Source: Anaerolineae bacterium (GTDB lineage: Bacteria > Chloroflexota > Anaerolineae > 4572-78 > J111). From it: DNA of 64,000 nt. Under the pieces are notes generated by a model, which was given only the letters and a program-made list of their open reading frames with translations, ran no database searches and was not told the origin of the DNA. Location of the stretch: assembly GCA_023382535.1 (NCBI GenBank), contig JAHDWA010000002.1:310001-374000 (forward strand), in the 5' to 3' direction. Within the stretch, counting starts at the first letter, position 1; each line of letters starts with the position of its first letter. A program made the position numbers and the translations under genes. Shown here piece by piece: positions 15,128 to 23,187 of the stretch.

Positions 15128-16282
15128 ATGGCCTTTTATTTGGCGTTCAAGGAAATGTGGCGGAACAAGGGAAGATTTTTCCTGATCAGCCTGGTGATTG
15201 CCCTTATTACAACGCTGGTCTTGTTCATTGCCGCCCTGGCTGAAGGGCTGGGACTGGGCAACCGCGAGTATATCGAGAATCTCAGCGCCGAGTTGTTGAT
15301 GTATCAAAAGGATGTGGAGGTTTCCATCCCTTCCAGCCGAGTGGGGCGCTCTGAGTTGAACGATGTCGCCCGTGTGCCGGGGGTCAAGGAGGTTGGCCCC
15401 ATCGGCTTTGCCAGTACTTCTATCATTCTGCCGGGCCAGGAACCACTGGACACCTCGCTCATTGGTGTTGAGCCGGGTAAGCCAGGGTCGCCACCCGTGC
15501 GGGAAGGTCACGTTTTGCAGAGCCGGCGTAGTAAAGAAGCGGTGATTGACCAGAATGTGGCCGTAGAGGCAGGCTTAAATATCGGCGATACCTTTACCAT
15601 CAAAACCATTCAAGGGACCGAAGAAAAGTTCTATACTCTGCGGGTAGTGGGTGTCACGGACAGCCGCCGCTACTCGATTCAGCCCTCTATCTTTGTGCCG
15701 CTTCTCGCCTGGGACGAAATCAAGCCCAAAGCCCAGGTGGAGCGTGACTCGGCTCAAGAATTAATCTTTAATGTCATTGCTGTGCAGTTAGATGATCCGT
15801 TCAGCCGAGAGGCCCTGGCTCAGCGGATCGAGCAGCAGGTGGGTGATTTGGAAGCGGCTGACCTCAAGACCGCTTACGAAAACACGCCCGGCTATGGGCC
15901 GCAGCAGAGCACCTTAAGCACGCAGCGGACGTTTACCCTGTTGATTGGTATCCTCGTGATCGGCGGCTTTTTCCAGATTCAAACACTGCAAAAAGTCGCC
16001 CAGATTGGCGTACTCAAGGCCATTGGCGCTTCAAATTTAACCGTCGCCATCGCGGCGATGCTGCAAATCATTACGGTGACGGTCCTGGGGATCGCCATTG
16101 GCGGGTTGGGTACCCTGGGATTATCGCTGGCGCTGAGTTCGATCAGTGCCATTGCCTTCACCCCTACCGCCGTCGTGACCGCCATTGTTACCCTGCTGTT
16201 GATTGGCCCTCTGGGCGGGCTGGTCTCCCTTAGACTCCTGCTGCGAGTTGAACCCTTGCGAGCCTTGGGCCTGGCTTCATAA
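15128..16282 (+). CDS. ABC transporter permease, FtsX/MacB type
   Basis: A 384-residue permease with the topology of MacB/LolC/DevC: one N-terminal helix (about residues 18-40), a large extracytoplasmic MacB_PCD domain (about 45-270) and three C-terminal helices (FtsX domain, from about 275). Start MAFYLAFKEMWRNKGRFFLISL and the C-terminal QKVAQIGVLKAIGASN motif are typical. Such pairs export peptides or lipids or act by mechanotransmission. No membrane-fusion protein (MacA) is next to it, in keeping with a single-membrane cell. It is paired with the ATPase gene 70 bases downstream. Confidence 0.9.
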   Translation: MAFYLAFKEMWRNKGRFFLISLVIALITTLVLFIAALAEGLGLGNREYIENLSAELLMYQKDVEVSIPSSRVGRSELNDVARVPGVKEVGPIGFASTSIILPGQEPLDTSLIGVEPGKPGSPPVREGHVLQSRRSKEAVIDQNVAVEAGLNIGDTFTIKTIQGTEEKFYTLRVVGVTDSRRYSIQPSIFVPLLAWDEIKPKAQVERDSAQELIFNVIAVQLDDPFSREALAQRIEQQVGDLEAADLKTAYENTPGYGPQQSTLSTQRTFTLLIGILVIGGFFQIQTLQKVAQIGVLKAIGASNLTVAIAAMLQIITVTVLGIAIGGLGTLGLSLALSSISAIAFTPTAVVTAIVTLLLIGPLGGLVSLRLLLRVEPLRALGLAS

Positions 16283-16352
16283 AATAGGTCGGGCGGAGTA
16301 TCATACTGTACGTTAATACCACCGACAAAGCTTTACTAAATTGGAGAGGTGC

Positions 16353-17198
16353 ATGACCGTTGTTCTCGAAACTCAGGCTGTCAGCAAAATTTATAAAAGC
16401 GACAACACCACTATTAAAGCGGTAGATGCGGTGTCGCTGACCATCCAGGCCGGTGAATTTATTGGTTTGGTGGGACCAAGCGGCTCTGGCAAAACAACCA
16501 TGCTGGCGATGCTGGCAGCCCTCTTGAATCCCAGCAGCGGCGCGATCATTGTTGATGGGCATAACCTGGCTGAGATGAAAGAGGCTCAACGTACCAGCTT
16601 TCGCCGGGAGAAAATCGGCTTCACGTTCCAGCAGAATAACCTGTTGCCCTTTTTAAGCGCCCAGGAAAACGTGGAATTGATGCTGCGGCTTAACAAGCGC
16701 CTCGACAAACGAGGCCGGGAGCGGGCGAAAGATCTCTTGACCCGCCTGGGACTGGGCGACCGGCTGCATAATCTGCCCAGCCAGCTCTCCGGTGGACAGC
16801 AGCAGCGGGTGGCAATTGCCCGCGCTCTGATCCATAATCCTAACCTGGTGCTGGCCGATGAGCCAACCGCCAGCCTAGATACTGAGCGGGCTTTCCAGGT
16901 GGTCGAAACCTTTGCCGAGTTGATCCACGAACACGACCGGGCCGGGATTATGGTCACGCATGACCTGCGCATGTGCCACTATGTGGATAAGGTGGTGCAG
17001 ATGCTCGACGGCAAAATTGAGCGGATCATTGAAGATCGGGCCGAAATCGAGGCGCTGGCCGGGACTGGAACGTTGCAAAATCAAAAAGTAGAGACGCCTT
17101 CAACCCCAGCCAATCAAGAGGGGAAGACAGGGGAGGGTTGGAGGATGGGTAGGCTGGTAAAATCTAATCTTTCAGCCTTCCAATCTTCCACGGCTTAA
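16353..17198 (+). CDS. ABC transporter ATPase, MacB/LolD type, with repeat-derived C-terminus
   Basis: A 281-residue ATPase partner of the upstream permease. Motifs are Walker A GPSGSGKTT, Q-loop FTFQQNNLLPFLSAQENVE, signature LSGGQQQR, Walker B LVLADEPTASLD and switch MVTHD. The ATG at 16353 follows GGAGAGG; a TTG at 16341 lies before that site. The conserved protein ends near residue 235. The last 20 or so residues (GWRMGRLVKSNLSAFQSSTA) are encoded by an imperfect palindrome at 17139-17190, so a mobile repeat appears to have replaced or extended the original C-terminus. Confidence 0.92.
   Translation: MTVVLETQAVSKIYKSDNTTIKAVDAVSLTIQAGEFIGLVGPSGSGKTTMLAMLAALLNPSSGAIIVDGHNLAEMKEAQRTSFRREKIGFTFQQNNLLPFLSAQENVELMLRLNKRLDKRGRERAKDLLTRLGLGDRLHNLPSQLSGGQQQRVAIARALIHNPNLVLADEPTASLDTERAFQVVETFAELIHEHDRAGIMVTHDLRMCHYVDKVVQMLDGKIERIIEDRAEIEALAGTGTLQNQKVETPSTPANQEGKTGEGWRMGRLVKSNLSAFQSSTA
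17139..17190. repeat. Palindromic element inside the 3' end of the ABC ATPase gene
   Basis: TGGAGGATGGGTAGGCTG (17139-17156) pairs with CAGCCTTCCAATCTTCCA (17173-17190), 15 of 18 positions. It is translated as part of the ATPase; the stop follows at 17196-17198. Confidence 0.75.
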
Positions 17199-17237
17199 AA
17201 TTAACCCATAGGTTATGTTCCAACCCTGTACATCTTT

Positions 17238-17987
17238 CTATTTCTTAGGCTTGTGTAAATGAATAACGGCTATCCACGAGTATCGCTTTAAAAAAGGAAA
17301 GAGCCTCATTAAATTTCTATCTGCACCGTGTAAAGTATTTAATAAGGCATCAAAAAAGAAGAAATACCTGAATGGAACCGCCAGCAGGGTGAAAAGATGA
17401 AAATGCTCAACTTCGACGCTGACAAAATGGTTACGGGCGTCTTTAATATCCTTCATGAGAAGGGGATGTTCATCTGCTGTTCTTAGAGAAGGCGTGAACT
17501 TTCGATACAGATTGATGACAAAGTTATGTCCAAGCGGTTCGACAAAGATGGCATGACCATCCCGGCGTAGAACTCTGGCCAATTCCTTATAAGCATTTTC
17601 TAGGTTTAAATGATGGATAACACCTGTGCCCACCACAACATCAAATGAGCTTGGCTCAAATAACATATCTTCAGCATTCATTTGATAAAATGTTACGTTC
17701 AGCCGGCTGTTTTCAGCCTTTTTTTTCGCCTTTCTGATGCCTTCGTCTGAAATATCTATGCCGGTAACCATCGCTCCAGACTTAGCCCACTCAAAAGCCA
17801 GTCCTCCCAGACCACAACCCAGTTCTAAAAGGGCCGCGTCTTTACACAAGGCTTTGACCTGGCTTTTGTAATATTTGTTAGAAAGCCTAAAAATACTATA
17901 GTACTTCGCCAGGCCGCTTCTTGGGTCCTCATCTTCGCCAAAGCGCTCGTCATGGAACAGTTTTTCTCTATCTAACCTGTCACTCAT
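17238..17987 (-). CDS. Class I SAM-dependent methyltransferase
   Basis: A 249-residue Rossmann-fold methyltransferase of the Methyltransf_11 type. Motif I is LLELGCGLGGLAFEWA, post-I acidic end GIDIS, and motif II region FDVVVGTGVIHHLNLE. A hydrophobic C-terminal stretch (LLAVPFRYFFFFDALL) may touch the membrane or bind a lipid-like substrate. Its start overlaps the stop of the DapF-like gene as ATGA, so the two are translationally coupled and probably work together. The substrate cannot be inferred from the motifs. Confidence 0.9.
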   Translation of the reverse strand: MSDRLDREKLFHDERFGEDEDPRSGLAKYYSIFRLSNKYYKSQVKALCKDAALLELGCGLGGLAFEWAKSGAMVTGIDISDEGIRKAKKKAENSRLNVTFYQMNAEDMLFEPSSFDVVVGTGVIHHLNLENAYKELARVLRRDGHAIFVEPLGHNFVINLYRKFTPSLRTADEHPLLMKDIKDARNHFVSVEVEHFHLFTLLAVPFRYFFFFDALLNTLHGADRNLMRLFPFLKRYSWIAVIHLHKPKK

Positions 17988-18853
17988 TTCCGCCTCTTTT
18001 TCTCAAATTTAGCCAGCAGGTCCCCGGCAAAACTCCCCGACCCCACCGCTTCTACCGGCCCTGTCAGCGAAACCTGCCAATCCGCAGCAATAGTCACAGA
18101 CGCAGCGCCTCCCGGCATGCGCACCTCGACCGGACTGGCGCACTGGCCGGTTTTGACCGCCGCCCCGGCCGCCGCACAGGAGGAGGTGCCGGAGGCCAGA
18201 GTGTAGCCCGCTCCACGCTCCCAAATCTCGATTTGAAGCGTATGCCGGTCCACCACCCGCACGAACTGGACATTGGTCCGCTGAGGGAAATGCGCATCCA
18301 CTTCAATGGCCGGGCCGGCGGCACGGGTCGCCGCCGCAGATACCTCTTCGGCAAAGATAACGCAGTGCGGATTGCCAATGGTCACTGCCGTCACACGGTA
18401 GTCCCTTCCCGCCAGGCGCATTGTTTCGTTGACGACCTCTCGCGGCGAACCGCTGACCGGGATATCGGCGCTGTGAAACGATAACCGGCCCATTTCGACG
18501 GTCAGGGTCCGGGCCGCTTTGTCTTTCACCTCAGCCCTGACCCCACTCCCCCCAATCCGAATATCAAAAGTTGCATCCTGCACATAACCCTGATCCCACA
18601 AATACCGGGCGAAAATGCGCAGGCCATTGCCGCTCTTGCCGGACTCGCTGCCGTCGGGATTGAAAAAACGCATCTGGTGGGGGTATCTCTCGCCGGGCAA
18701 CGGGCCATAGCAAATGCCGTCACTGCCCAGGCCAAAGTGACGGTCACAGATCAGGCGAATCGTGGCCGGGGTCAGTGGAAAATCAAAGCGAGCCGGATCA
18801 ATGACGACCATATCGTTGCCGAGCGCCTGGTACTTGTAAAAGTGAGCCTTCAT
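17984..18853 (-). CDS. DapF-like epimerase/isomerase with Ser in place of both catalytic Cys
   Basis: A 289-residue protein with the two-domain diaminopimelate epimerase fold. Family segments are clear: FYKYQALGND at the start, NPDGSESGKSGNGLRIFAR, GNPHCVIF, WERGAGYTLASGTSSCAAA. In true DapF the two catalytic bases are Cys in CGNG and ACGTG. Here these positions are Ser74 and Ser221. Cys-to-Ser DapF variants lose racemase activity, so this protein may instead catalyse another reaction of the fold, as PhzF (isomerase) and trans-3-hydroxyproline dehydratase do with altered bases. I place the start at ATG 18853, which has AGGATGG upstream; ATG 18862 would add MDI. It is coupled to a methyltransferase. 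Confidence 0.85.
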   Translation of the reverse strand: MKAHFYKYQALGNDMVVIDPARFDFPLTPATIRLICDRHFGLGSDGICYGPLPGERYPHQMRFFNPDGSESGKSGNGLRIFARYLWDQGYVQDATFDIRIGGSGVRAEVKDKAARTLTVEMGRLSFHSADIPVSGSPREVVNETMRLAGRDYRVTAVTIGNPHCVIFAEEVSAAATRAAGPAIEVDAHFPQRTNVQFVRVVDRHTLQIEIWERGAGYTLASGTSSCAAAGAAVKTGQCASPVEVRMPGGAASVTIAADWQVSLTGPVEAVGSGSFAGDLLAKFEKKRRK

Positions 18854-18879
18854 TATATCCATCCTGCTAATCTCTCTGC

Positions 18880-18908
18880 ATTTTAGGCCAGATCAAAATC
18901 ACGGCCAA
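18880..18908 (-). promoter_or_regulatory. Possible promoter of the DapF-like/methyltransferase operon
   Basis: Minus strand TTGGCC (18908-18903), 17-base spacer, TAAAAT (18885-18880). Confidence 0.5.
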
Positions 18909-19018
18909 ATTGCCTGGCCAAGGTCTCAATCTTACGTCTTTCGTAACGATCCCCGTAACGTTCATGAGACGGCTATCTCCTAAACTATACCTATAAAATA
19001 AAGAGTGAAGCAAATTCC

Positions 19019-19055
19019 CCTTCCAGTTCCCCAATAAAATTGGGGGACTGGAAGG
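19019..19055. repeat. Palindrome CCTTCCAGT...ACTGGAAGG
   Basis: CCTTCCAGTTCCCCAA and TTGGGGGACTGGAAGG around TAAAA: 15 of 16 positions pair, with one T-G wobble between the nine-base outer and six-base inner blocks. It lies between the DapF-like gene and the small gene at 19087. Confidence 0.7.
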
Positions 19056-19086
19056 TTATTAAAGCAGGTAGGTTAACCGGGAGGTT

Positions 19087-19293
19087 ATGATGTTAGTCGG
19101 ACATTCTGATGTGGTGATGCGGCAAGAGCAGTATCATGACCTGCGGCGAGAAGCGAAGCAGGAGCGGTTTATCCGGGCGAATGGACTGGAGCAGTCAAGC
19201 GGCCAGGGATTGTTATGGAACCTGGTCCAGACAGTCCGCGCCAAATTGGCCAAACCCCAACAGCCACCCCGCTTGAAGCGAGCCACGCTGTAA
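19087..19293 (+). CDS. Small basic hypothetical protein
   Basis: A 68-residue reading frame, MMLVGHSDVVMRQEQYHDLR at the N-terminus, then a strongly charged helix (RREAKQERFIR) and a basic C-terminus. A good GGGAGG lies just upstream; spacing favours the second ATG at 19090. A perfect hairpin follows the stop. No family is recognised and there is no signal or membrane segment. Support is limited to the ribosome binding site, codon use and the isolated position between two palindromes. Confidence 0.6.
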   Translation: MMLVGHSDVVMRQEQYHDLRREAKQERFIRANGLEQSSGQGLLWNLVQTVRAKLAKPQQPPRLKRATL

Positions 19294-19300
19294 TAAGGAG

Positions 19301-19325
19301 GAGGGTCAAGACTAACTTGACCCTC
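19301..19325 (+). repeat. Hairpin GAGGGTCAAG/CTTGACCCTC after the small gene
   Basis: Perfect ten-base arms with a five-base loop, eight bases after the stop at 19293. It is not followed by a T-run on either strand, so termination is uncertain; it may protect the 3' end of the mRNA. Confidence 0.65.
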
Positions 19326-19378
19326 CAGCAAAAAACCTCCAAAACAAAATCTTAAAACTCAAAGGACCAGTTTAATCC

Positions 19379-20890
19379 ATGCTACGGCAACTACTCTTTC
19401 TTCTTCTGATCGCCCTCTTTACCGTAACTTCGATAGCTTGTAACCAGGCGTCGGCTTCTTCGCGCGACCAAGAAAGGCCGGCCGTTCCTGTGGTAGTGGA
19501 CGCTGCTGCGCCGGTCGAGGTTGAACCTGGTGAACCGGCCTATGCGGTGGTTGAGTCGCTGGCTCAAGTGAAGAAAATGACAGCGAATACGCCGGAATCT
19601 TCCATTAAAATCGAGAAAGCGGCTGTTGAAGACGAGTCGGTTCGCGCAGACCTGCCCAAAGATGTGGTCGTGACCGATGTGTTTGGCTATCAGGATACGG
19701 GCGGCTTCTTTAGTTACTACCACCTGGTTGGTAACATTTATAATGGTACTGATACCGCTGTGACCCATGTCGAGTTGACGATTAGCATCAAAGATGCCAG
19801 CGGCCAAACGCTGCTCAAAGATGACGCAGATAATCCGGTGGAGACGGTGGTGATCAACCCCCTGCTGTGGACCCTTCAACCCGGCCAGTCTGCTCCCTTT
19901 GCCTATCTGCTCAACATGGAAGAAGGCAAGCCGGAAACTTATGAAGCCAAGGTTGCCAATTTCATTCCAACCGATGCCAAAGAGGTGAAGGTGGAAGTGC
20001 AGAATGACCAGATGGTCAAGGGCGATGATGGGACGGTTTATATCGTCGGGGAGCTGGTCAACCTGGGTGAGACAGCCGTTGAATTGAATACAATGGCCGG
20101 CGCGGCGCTTGACAGTGACCGGCATGTGGTGGCCGCCAATTCCTACGCGGCGATGGCGGGCTACCTGGCCCCCGCCGGCGACGCCAGCGGCAACGAACGC
20201 ACCGCTTTCCGTATCAGCATGTCCGGCCCCGCGCCAACAGCCAAGAGCGGGGCGGTTTATATTGACGCCGAGCCCGTCCGCACCGAAAAAGCGCCGGACC
20301 TGGAGCTGTCAGCGCCGAGCTTCTATCTTGACGAAGCAGGTTACACCCATGTAGTGGGCAGCGTGACGAACAAGGCCGAGGAAGCGGTTGAGGTTCTGAT
20401 CCTGGCCGGCCTCTACGCCGCCGATGGAACCGTCCTGGATGCGGACAGCGCCTACTTGCCCTACGCCCTGGAGCCTGGCCAGAGCGTTCCCTATCACTTC
20501 AACCACTTCAGCGGGGTGGACAATGTACTCGGCCAGTCTGACAAGCTGGACCAGGCCAAAGTGCGGGTGGTGTCGGCTCTGGCCAACAACTATGAACACG
20601 TGAGCCTGGAAAGCCGCAACACGACCCAGGAACAGATGGGGGGGAATTGGCATTTCAGCGGCGAGGCCGTCAATAACTCCGGCCAGCGGCTCTCCTGGGC
20701 GACGGTGGTCGTGGCGGTCTATGATCAACAGGGTCAGCTCTTGGCAACGAGCGATACCGATATATATGGCGAAAACAGCATTATCGAACCGCAAGAGGCA
20801 ACGGCTTATCAGCTTGACCTGGATATGCCCGTCGGTATAGACCCGGCCAAGATAACTGTCAAGACCTACGTGCAGGGGTTGGTAAACTGA
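19379..20890 (+). CDS. Surface lipoprotein with repeated FxLYD-like domains
   Basis: A 503-residue lipoprotein: signal peptide with lipobox SIAC (Cys21) and a low-complexity acidic linker to about residue 95. It then has four Ig-like beta domains of the FxLYD type. Each repeats a pattern of hydrophobic G-x-V/I-x-N near its start and a PGQS-type turn near its end: YHLVGNIYNGTDTAVTHVEL...LQPGQSAPF, YIVGELVNLGETAVEL, THVVGSVTNKAEEAVEV...LEPGQSVPY, and WHFSGEAVNNSGQRLSWATV. FxLYD domains are extracellular and often occur in several copies; binding partners are unknown. A strong terminator follows, so the gene is probably a single transcription unit. Confidence 0.85.
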   Translation: MLRQLLFLLLIALFTVTSIACNQASASSRDQERPAVPVVVDAAAPVEVEPGEPAYAVVESLAQVKKMTANTPESSIKIEKAAVEDESVRADLPKDVVVTDVFGYQDTGGFFSYYHLVGNIYNGTDTAVTHVELTISIKDASGQTLLKDDADNPVETVVINPLLWTLQPGQSAPFAYLLNMEEGKPETYEAKVANFIPTDAKEVKVEVQNDQMVKGDDGTVYIVGELVNLGETAVELNTMAGAALDSDRHVVAANSYAAMAGYLAPAGDASGNERTAFRISMSGPAPTAKSGAVYIDAEPVRTEKAPDLELSAPSFYLDEAGYTHVVGSVTNKAEEAVEVLILAGLYAADGTVLDADSAYLPYALEPGQSVPYHFNHFSGVDNVLGQSDKLDQAKVRVVSALANNYEHVSLESRNTTQEQMGGNWHFSGEAVNNSGQRLSWATVVVAVYDQQGQLLATSDTDIYGENSIIEPQEATAYQLDLDMPVGIDPAKITVKTYVQGLVN

Positions 20891-20931
20891 TCCCGGCCAG
20901 ATAGACCTGACTGCGCGAATCGCTTCAAAAG

Positions 20932-20970
20932 AGAGACAAGGAATCAGCTTATTCCCCGTCTCTTTTTTTG
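20932..20970 (+). terminator. Rho-independent terminator of the FxLYD lipoprotein gene
   Basis: Stem AGAGAC...GTCTCT with an inner GGAAT/ATTCC pairing, followed by TTTTTTTG. Confidence 0.85.
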
Positions 20971-21344
20971 TTTATGGCGTTCAACCTATAAGCCGCTGTG
21001 TAAAAACGTTACCTTCTGTTTAGAGTGAAGGAAAAATTAGGCGGTGGGTAAAATAAAGCATAGGGAAACAGTGTTGTGTCTATTCCAAGCAACGGTAATT
21101 CATCGTGCTGGGGAGACTGCCGAAAATTTGCTCTATTTTGCTCCGGATTCTGTTTAACTTCTCAACCTGTTAGTCGTGTGCCTTTTGCCTCGATCTGCTA
21201 AGCGCCGCCACGAAGGGTGTCTAACGTTCACCCCGGACTCACTTCTCAATCCTCACTCCATTTCATACCCACCCAAAACGAATATCGGCAGTGCATTTCT
21301 CTACCCCGAGTAGTTGCCTGGCAGAGCCTACAACTTAGCAGATA
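20971..21344. other. Intergenic region without a recognised gene
   Basis: No coding sequence, tRNA or clear repeat seen. It must hold the promoter of the Val-Lys-Glu lipoprotein gene, but no convincing -35/-10 pair was identified. Confidence 0.5.
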
Positions 21345-21359
21345 ATGGAGGTAATGATG

Positions 21360-22178
21360 ATGGGTTTCAAAAAGTCTTTGCTGGTTTTAGCCGTATTTGT
21401 AGGGTTGGCTTTGATTGCCGCCTGTACCCAGACCCCACCTGCGCCGGTGGTTAAAGTTGAGACGGTGGTGGTCAAGGAAACTGTGCCGGTCACGGTGGAG
21501 AAGGAAGTGGAGGTTGTCGTCACCAGGGAAGTTGAAAAATTAGTGACGGTAGAGGTAGAAAAAGAAGTTACAGTCATTAAGACGGTGCAGGTGGAGAAAG
21601 AAGTGCCGGTGGTCGAGACGGTAGAGGTCGTCAAGACGGTGCAGGTGGAGAAAGAAGTGCCGGTGGTCAAGACCGTAGAGGTCGTCAAGACGGTAGAAGT
21701 GGTAAAGGTCGTCACGGTGGAGGTTCAAGTGACGCCCACCCCTACCCTGGAACCGACCGCTGATCGAACCCACCCGGCTGTACGGGAAGTGTTGAACCAG
21801 GTTACAATGGTGCAATATCATTATGACCCGGATAATGAACGCGATACCTTTACCTGCGCCAGCAGAGGACTTGGTCTCAACGGGGTAAAAGTTGACCCAC
21901 GCGGTCCCCGCTTTATCGGCCCTAATGCCGGCGATTTTGATCTGTGGGGAGCGGTGGCCCTGTTCAAAGTGTACCCTGACGGCAAGGTCGAATTGGTGCC
22001 GCAGCAGAGCGGTGGGAAATTTGTTGACCCGGAGGGCATCGAGCACCAAAGCTTTTCCCGGGAGGAGGCCCTTGAACTTTTTGCCAGCGGTGATGCCAGG
22101 TGGTTGGGGTCGCACGGAGAAGCCGGGCGGATTGGGGAGTGTGATCCTCAGTACAAAACGCCCACTCCCACCTCCTAA
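21360..22178 (+). CDS. Lipoprotein with long Val-Lys-Glu repeat linker
   Basis: A 272-residue lipoprotein: MGFKKSLLVLAVFVGLALIA then the lipobox Cys. About 95 residues of repetitive KEVPVVKTVEVVKT-type sequence follow, predicted to be an extended or coiled stalk, then a PTPTLEPT hinge and a globular C-terminal part with no recognised family (VQYHYDPDN, DLWGAVALFKVYPDGKVELV). Similar Val-Lys-Glu stalks precede solute-binding domains in Chloroflexota lipoproteins. The DNA has a 54-base tandem duplication (21581-21688). ATG 21345 is followed at once by GGAGGT, which is the ribosome binding site of ATG 21360 rather than coding sequence. Confidence 0.85.
   Translation: MGFKKSLLVLAVFVGLALIAACTQTPPAPVVKVETVVVKETVPVTVEKEVEVVVTREVEKLVTVEVEKEVTVIKTVQVEKEVPVVETVEVVKTVQVEKEVPVVKTVEVVKTVEVVKVVTVEVQVTPTPTLEPTADRTHPAVREVLNQVTMVQYHYDPDNERDTFTCASRGLGLNGVKVDPRGPRFIGPNAGDFDLWGAVALFKVYPDGKVELVPQQSGGKFVDPEGIEHQSFSREEALELFASGDARWLGSHGEAGRIGECDPQYKTPTPTS
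21581..21688 (+). repeat. 54-base tandem duplication in the lipoprotein stalk
   Basis: Two adjacent copies of a 54-base unit (18 codons) beginning gacggtgcaggtggagaaag, differing at a few positions, plus a partial third copy. Confidence 0.85.
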
Positions 22179-22208
22179 TACATGGCGGCATAAGTAACTC
22201 CAGAGCAC

Positions 22209-22252
22209 GTAGTAACCCCTTCAGGGGTCTAGGCGGCTAAAGCCGTTACTAC
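22209..22252. repeat. Three-arm cruciform repeat
   Basis: Outer arms GTAGTAAC/GTTACTAC enclose two small hairpins, CCCCTTCAGGGG (22216-22227) and CGGCTAAAGCCG (22234-22245). The ordered nesting suggests a defined dispersed element rather than chance. Confidence 0.75.
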
Positions 22253-22302
22253 AAACCACCGGTTTACTTCCGCCCAGATGCACTAGCTATGAAACGGGAT
22301 TA

Positions 22303-22341
22303 AGGTGACAGGCACTTTTCAGCGGTACGTGCCTGTCACCT
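22303..22341. repeat. Palindrome AGGTGACAGGCAC...GTGCCTGTCACCT
   Basis: Thirteen-base perfect arms with a 13-base loop. The GGTGACAGGCAC arm resembles REP sequences mobilised by RAYT/TnpA-REP transposases in other bacteria; no such transposase is in this window. Confidence 0.8.
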
Positions 22342-22433
22342 GGTTTTTGCGCCAAAGCCAGAGGTTTTGCGTTTAAGGTAATTGAGTGTAAGCTTTCCTC
22401 CATCCCTAAAATTTCTGGGCCAAGGAGTAAGCC

Positions 22434-23186
22434 ATGCGAGGTTTACAGAATAAACGAGTCTTGATTACCGGCGGAGCCAGCGGTATCGGCGCCGCAACGG
22501 TCGCCCGTTTTGTCGAAGAGGGCGCGCGGGTAGTGGTGTTGGACCGCGATGAAGCTGGCTGTCAAAACATAGCCGCGGCTCATCCTGGCCTGACCGGCAC
22601 GCTTGTGGCCGACGTATCCGACGCCGGGGCTGTAGCCCGGGCCTTCGCCGAACTGGATCAGCTTTGCGGCGGCCTGGATGTGTTGATTAACAATGCCGGT
22701 ATCAGCATTCGCCACAATTTTATGGAGATTACTCCCCAGGAATGGCAGCAGGTCTTGAGTGTCAATCTCAACGGGGTTTTTTACATGGCCCAGGAGGCCG
22801 CCCGGCGCATGCTGGCCCAGGGCGGCGGGGTGATTATCAACATGGGGTCTACCAATGGCCTGGTGGGACACCCTTTCTACGCGGATTATAACGCCTCTAA
22901 AGCCGGAGTCATCGAACTGACCCGCTCGATGGCCCTGGAACTGGCCCCGACGGTACGGGTCGTTGCTGTCTGTCCCGGCTATGTCCTCACCCCGATGCAG
23001 GAAGCGGAGTATACCCCGGACATGATGCAGGCGGTAAACCGCAAAATTCCCCTGGGGCGGCACGCCAAACCGGCGGAAATTGCCGCCCTCTTTGCCTTTT
23101 TAGCCTCAGATGAAGCGCCCTATATCACGGGGCAGCCTATTATCATTGATGGTGGCGAAACCGCCGGGGGATTGGCCAGCCGGTAA
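22434..23186 (+). CDS. SDR family NAD(P)-dependent oxidoreductase
   Basis: A 250-residue classical short-chain dehydrogenase. Cofactor motif TGGASGIG (about residues 12-19), NNAG (about 89-92), catalytic Ser in MGSTNG, and YNASK for the Tyr-Lys pair. The Asp at the end of the second strand (VLDRDEAG) favours NAD(H). The C-terminus DGGETAGG is typical. A Ser-Thr pair sits where many members have Ser-Ser. The start has AAGGAG upstream. The gene ends one base before the next start codon, suggesting co-transcription with the secreted phosphatase-like protein, although a functional link is not obvious. Confidence 0.92.
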   Translation: MRGLQNKRVLITGGASGIGAATVARFVEEGARVVVLDRDEAGCQNIAAAHPGLTGTLVADVSDAGAVARAFAELDQLCGGLDVLINNAGISIRHNFMEITPQEWQQVLSVNLNGVFYMAQEAARRMLAQGGGVIINMGSTNGLVGHPFYADYNASKAGVIELTRSMALELAPTVRVVAVCPGYVLTPMQEAEYTPDMMQAVNRKIPLGRHAKPAEIAALFAFLASDEAPYITGQPIIIDGGETAGGLASR

Positions 23187-23187
23187 A

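Noticed and set aside
17984..18853. Straightforward annotation as dapF (diaminopimelate epimerase)
   Set aside because: Both catalytic cysteines are serine, so the gene symbol was withheld.
19301..19325. Rho-independent terminator after the small gene
   Set aside because: A perfect hairpin is present but there is no T-run in either direction, so it is listed only as a hairpin.
21581..21720. Repeats at 21581-21720 as a CRISPR array
   Set aside because: They are contiguous 54-base coding repeats without spacers, inside a lipoprotein frame. No CRISPR or cas gene was seen anywhere in the window.
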